Assembly: GCA_028565635.1 (NCBI GenBank)
Contig: JAOXYB010054567.1
Location: 1 to 11,301, forward strand
Source of the DNA: Phoronis ovalis
Lineage: Eukaryota > Phoronida > Phoronidae
Reading direction: 5' to 3'
Length of the DNA stretch: 11,301 bases
Shown: one piece after another, positions 9,901 to 11,301 of the stretch
Numbering within the stretch: the stretch's first letter is position 1
How the letters are laid out: every line of letters begins with the position of its first letter
Program-made: the position numbers and the translations under genes
The notes under the pieces: generated by a model
The model's database searches: none
Seen by the model: the letters and a program-made list of their open reading frames with translations, nothing else
What the model was told of the DNA's origin: nothing

Positions 9901-11194
9901 GTTCTGTTTTATAGTGGTCCTAACACAGTAAGAATATATTTTTTTCAATATGCCAATGTTTTATCGTATTGACAAGAACCCTAGCAGAAGAAGAATTAAT
10001 GGCAATCATTATTAAGAAACTCTCACACAATGTACAATAATCATAATGAACAAAATGTACTGTAGGTCATTGTTATAATCCTACATATATATATTCAAGA
10101 CATAACAGTTGTCATATTATATAGCACAGGTTTAACAACAGATTACAGATAAACCATACCATTCAAGTCTCTTATTTGGATCAGGTTCTTGGAAAATACC
10201 ATAGGAACATAAATGCAATAACTGTATATAATATACAACAAAATTCCAAAAATCTGAGATATTTTTTTATTCGGCCAAGTTTCAGCTGTTTATCTGCAGG
10301 GGTGTTAGACTTCTATTTTTTGAAGTTTACATTTCAAAAAAGTGACTTTTTATCCAAAATGGTCCTCTTACTGATTTCATAATCATGTTACAGACAAGTG
10401 AAGTAACTTTTCACGATCCTTTACTTATCACCATACCAAAAATGTATTATTTTTATTAAACTACTCAAAAGTCTACTCAAACTATAAAGTGTAAATAAGT
10501 TACCCCATGAATGGTATAGCCATCTTCATGATCATACATACCATACAGTATTTTTATGTACACTTCTTGAAATTACTAAATGTTTGCTGCCTGCTTTCCG
10601 TATTTCCTAAGTGGACTGAGTTGTAAAAAAATAAATATAGCAGTTGATGAGAATCAAAAGCAATAATCCTTTCAAATAAATATTGACTGACCAATAAATT
10701 TAACTCCATTACATTACACTTCATTGGCAATCGGGAAGGCATGAATCTGTACTAATTTGCTGGCGAATCACGTTACAAATATGACCTTGCTCAAAACCTC
10801 TGATGACACCATAGAATAGTTATTATTTTTACCAACAATTTATTGTTTCAAATAGTTCTAATGTTTGATTTCTGAAAATTATATGCATATTTCTACCCCG
10901 AATATCTGCACAATGTCAACATTTCTTTTTTAATCAGATAAGTTTTTGCCAGTAAATTGTCCTAGTTACATGCTAAAAGTGAAATAGATTACTGACTTGG
11001 ATCCAGGATTAACTGATGGGTAAAGTTTTTCAAATGTTTAGGTGCACAAAGTTTTTAGATAAGGTTTCAGCTCCTGGGGGTCACTCAATAAAAAGCGATG
11101 ATGGGGATGTTCGGCGCTCGAGGGGTCTATATTTCGGCACAGCGTCCGGGTCAAGGGGTGCTTTTTTGCTATTTATTTTACCTTGGTCTGTCAT
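837..11194 (-). CDS. Tau/MAP2/MAP4-family microtubule-associated protein gene, spliced, 3' part outside window
   Basis: Spliced gene model on the minus strand: 11182-11194 (tentative), 5174-6547, 2344-2375, 1149-1317, 837-946. It encodes an elongated, mostly disordered protein expected to bind and stabilise microtubules in the cytoplasm. Order in the joined protein: acidic N-terminal half with endocytic-type motifs (about residues 27-237), acidic linker, proline-rich basic region with several SP/TP sites (about 360-462), a lysine-rich stretch with a degenerate repeat (495-520), and a family repeat with KIGS at 551-554 and PGGG at 562-565. Every junction keeps frame and uses GT-AG, although the donor after the big exon is weak (GTTCTT). 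The family normally has several repeats plus a C-terminal tail, and these must lie left of position 1. Sure of the family, less sure of the first exon and of any skipped exons. Not assignable to tau, MAP2 or MAP4 specifically; invertebrates usually have one ancestral gene. Confidence 0.8.
1149..1317 (-). CDS. Exon with lysine-rich region and degenerate MAP repeat
   Basis: A 169-base exon entered in phase 0 after the acceptor CAG at 1318-1320 and left in phase 1 at a consensus donor GTGAGT (1143-1148). It encodes 56 residues starting TTPAKKATADVK and ending TKPNT, with one base of a serine codon completed by the next exon. It is highly basic and rich in K, T and A, like the flank of the repeat domain in tau-family proteins. 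The middle part, genomic 1177-1254, lines up with a repeat: VKVIEKKVEV matches the usual VQIxxKKLDL-type lead-in, S-R-T-D-S sits where S-K-x-G-S should be, and PNG stands in place of PGGG. I read this as a decayed or diverged first repeat. The extra in-frame sequence upstream to 1347 is intron read-through. Confidence 0.88.
1390..1990. repeat. Cluster of TTCATGAA/GTTCATGAAC palindromic motifs in the intron
   Basis: In the intron between the 32-base microexon and the 1149-1317 exon, variants of GTTCATGAAC recur: TTCATGAA near 1393, TTCATGAAC at 1417-1425, TCATGAAC near 1461, TTCGCGAA at 1575-1582, GTTCACGAA near 1612, a perfect GTTCATGAAC at 1919-1928, and TCATGAAC near 1966. The phrases taking in AGATCA and CTGTTCAC at about 1442-1458 and 1600-1617 are also similar. 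This looks like an old, decayed palindromic repeat rather than a gene. Confidence 0.45.
1991..2343 (-). other. Rest of intron before the 1149-1317 exon
   Basis: Plain AT-rich intron sequence running up to the donor of the 32-base microexon. No open frame with splice sites was seen. Confidence 0.6.
2344..2375 (-). CDS. 32-base microexon of the MAP gene
   Basis: A very short exon flanked by a good acceptor (tgtattttag at 2376-2385) and a strong donor (GTAAGC at 2338-2343). Read in the frame that the downstream exon requires, it gives two bases completing a codon and then SGVDIKTTAK, ending in phase 0. Joined to the large exon ending CAA-G, the split codon is GAA (Glu). The residues (Lys, Thr, Ala, Asp) fit the basic linker on both sides and run smoothly into TTPAKK. 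At 32 bases it changes the frame if skipped, so skipping would disrupt the repeat domain. The support is splice signals plus phase; no homology can be claimed for so short a peptide. Confidence 0.72.
3560..3595 (-). other. Candidate in-frame cassette microexon
   Basis: The minus strand has a near-perfect donor, TCTCTAG/GTAAGT, at 3554-3560. Two upstream AGs would give exons of 36 bases (3560-3595) or 15 bases (3560-3574). Both are multiples of three, both are open in the phase required between the large exon and the 32-base microexon, and the longer one would encode D-NCATSIVKNSL. The acceptors are weak because pyrimidines are few. This may be an alternatively used exon or a chance donor. Confidence 0.2.
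4160..4184. repeat. 25-base near-perfect palindrome
   Basis: The arm AAGGATATTAAA is followed by a single T and then its exact reverse complement TTTAATATCCTT. Twelve paired positions with a one-base centre form a cruciform-capable or dimer-binding-type site. It lies in an intron and no function can be assigned. Confidence 0.7.
4392..4432 (+). repeat. Inverted dispersed repeat, plus-strand copy
   Basis: The 18-mer TAAATTAGCTGAACTTAA (4392-4409) is followed 12 bases later by TTATACAGAA (4422-4431). Both blocks recur in the same order on the minus strand at 5104-5121 and 5059-5068, with a longer gap. Two ordered shared blocks point to a diverged repeat family rather than chance. Confidence 0.5.
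5055..5173 (-). other. Read-through extension of the large exon (possible alternative C-terminus)
   Basis: If the weak donor at 5168-5173 is not used, the frame stays open for 39 more codons to TAA at 5055-5057. The extension is compositionally unlike the basic Pro-rich sequence before it (GSFTIVVSTTNAYFVTG, then Leu/Cys/His-containing residues). It also overlaps one arm of a dispersed inverted repeat (5104-5121), so it is most likely intron. If retained, it would yield an N-terminal-only protein without tubulin-binding repeats. The nearest AATAAA-type signal in this orientation that I noticed is far downstream, around 4545. Confidence 0.25.
5059..5121 (-). repeat. Inverted dispersed repeat, minus-strand copy
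   Basis: The reverse-orientation partner of 4392-4432. The 18 exact bases lie at 5104-5121 and the 10-base block at 5059-5068, 35 bases further on in the repeat direction. It sits in the read-through extension of the large exon, which argues that this extension is intronic repeat sequence. Confidence 0.5.
5174..6547 (-). CDS. Large exon: acidic NPF/DPF/DLL-rich N-terminal half and proline-rich basic region
   Basis: A 1374-base exon. The acceptor is ttttttgattgcag, with its AG at 6548-6549. The first codon is split (AT completing G/AT); it is followed by GAA and then ATG at 6540-6542, which has G at -3 and +4 and could start translation itself. It encodes 457 full codons. The first half is Asn/Gln/Ser/Asp-rich, with NPF at joined residues 27, 168, 192, 200 and 235; DPF at 38 and 59; DLL at 114, 137 and 160; DLF at 149. 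NPF is the EH-domain ligand, DPF/DLF suit AP-2 appendages, and DLL is a clathrin-binding type motif. The middle is acidic. The last ~100 residues are basic and Pro-rich with KSP, PSP, GSP, ASP and KTP sites, like the tau/MAP proline-rich region. The donor CAAG/GTTCTT is weak but gives the required phase 1. Just beyond it the translation turns hydrophobic, which supports the boundary. Confidence 0.85.
6992..7054. repeat. Foldback hairpin of about 63 bases in the first intron
   Basis: ACATCTACATCAGT (6992-7005) pairs with ACTGATGAAGATGT (7041-7054) with one mismatch. Pairing continues inward as AAT/ATT across a one-base bulge, and the loop contains the small palindrome CTCTATAGAG (7021-7030). 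The size resembles a small-RNA precursor or a miniature element remnant, but there is no proof of either. Confidence 0.45.
8437..8495 (-). other. Candidate alternative non-coding 5' exon
   Basis: A strong donor, GATAAG/GTAAGC, lies at the 8436/8437 boundary on the minus strand. An upstream AG (tttgcag, AG at 8496-8497) would define a 59-base exon. It cannot be coding in the phase needed by the large exon because a TAA falls right before the last base, so it could only be 5' UTR leading to the start at 6540-6542. The acceptor has a poor pyrimidine tract. A chance donor is quite possible. Confidence 0.15.
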
Positions 11195-11301
11195 CTAGTG
11201 CTATCTCTCTCTTTAAAGGGAACGTTTTTCATAAATTTCAAAGAAACCGGCAAAGAAAGTGCCCGGGAAACTGCCTTAAAAGAACTTAAAACATCTACTT
11301 T
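11066..11301. other. GC-richer patch: possible 5' UTR/promoter or repeat fragment
   Basis: Base composition changes abruptly. Stretches such as GGGATGTTCGGCGCTCGAGG and CAGCGTCCGGGTCAAGG contain many CG dinucleotides, unlike the preceding kilobases. Two overlapping plus-strand frames stay open here simply because stops are rarer, so I do not call either a gene. On the minus strand it contains the candidate MTDQ exon. Both a 5' end of the MAP gene and a transposon fragment remain possible. Confidence 0.4.
11182..11194 (-). CDS. Candidate first coding exon (MTDQ)
   Basis: The minus strand reads tag-ATG-ACA-GAC-CAA-G followed by the donor GTAAAA (intron from 11181 downward). An in-frame stop directly precedes the ATG. 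The exon ends in phase 1, exactly what the large exon needs (G/AT = Asp), giving MTDQDEMADFGDMNGD. It lies in the only clearly GC-richer patch at that end, where a 5' UTR could be. Against it: the start context is weak (T at -3), the coding piece is only 13 bases, a phase match happens one time in three by chance, and the patch could instead be a repeat. The alternative is that the protein starts at the well-placed ATG at 6540-6542. Confidence 0.33.

Larger units (their letters stand above)
6548..11181 (-). other. Long first intron / 5' flank, AT-rich, no gene recognised
   Basis: About 4.6 kb upstream of the large exon. It is uniformly AT-rich with many stops in all frames. The open frames over 8098-8373, 9671-9862, 10176-10382 and 10554-10742 show no domain, no codon pattern distinct from the surrounding AT-rich DNA and no convincing splice structure. 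Items seen inside are a foldback at 6992-7054, a strong isolated donor at 8431-8437, and a GC-richer patch from about 11066. If the MTDQ exon is wrong, part of this stretch may be upstream of the gene. Confidence 0.55.

Noticed and set aside
11016-11289. Two overlapping plus-strand frames at the right edge (60 and 63 codons)
   Set aside because: Both stay open because the patch is richer in GC. They overlap in different frames and show no family resemblance.
1-11301. Bacterial features: operons, CRISPR, toxin-antitoxin, phage or insertion sequence
   Set aside because: Base composition, intron structure and the single spliced MAP gene show animal nuclear DNA; nothing supports such systems.

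Overview
This window looks like animal nuclear DNA. It is strongly AT-rich, has no operon-like packing, and carries one spliced gene on the minus strand whose pieces are separated by long AT-rich introns. The gene encodes a tau/MAP2/MAP4-family microtubule-associated protein. The decisive evidence is an exon at 837-946 that translates to a canonical family repeat (KIGS core, then NANHTPGGGS) and ends exactly after PGGGS at a consensus donor, a usual repeat boundary in this family. Repeat style and intron size suggest an invertebrate, possibly a mollusc, but the species cannot be named from this window.

Layout, in transcription order from right to left: (1) 11066-11301 is a patch of higher GC with a possible first coding exon at 11182-11194 (MTDQ plus one base). 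(2) 6548-11181 is a long first intron with a possible alternative 5' exon at 8437-8495. (3) 5174-6547 is the large acidic-then-basic exon. (4) 2376-5173 is an intron with possible in-frame microexons at 3560-3595 and 4385-4399. (5) 2344-2375 is a 32-base microexon. (6) 1149-1317 is an exon holding what looks like a degenerate repeat. (7) 837-946 is the exon with the clear microtubule-binding repeat. (8) 1-836 is intronic, with a minisatellite and a hairpin. The remaining repeats, C-terminus and 3' UTR lie beyond the left edge. All chosen exons join without a frame break: phases 1, 1, 0, 1, 0. The joined protein reaches residue 566 at PGGGS.

The most interesting point is the N-terminal half of the large exon. 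It is predicted disordered and carries five NPF, two DPF, three DLL and one DLF motifs within about 210 residues. These are short linear motifs typical of endocytic adaptors (EH-domain, AP-2 appendage and clathrin binding). Joined to a proline-rich basic region and tau-type repeats, they suggest a MAP that could link clathrin/EH-domain machinery to microtubules. This is inference from motifs. The exon's donor is weak, and reading through it gives a stop 40 codons later, so a form lacking microtubule repeats is possible.

No RNA gene, CRISPR array, intact transposon or plus-strand gene could be supported.
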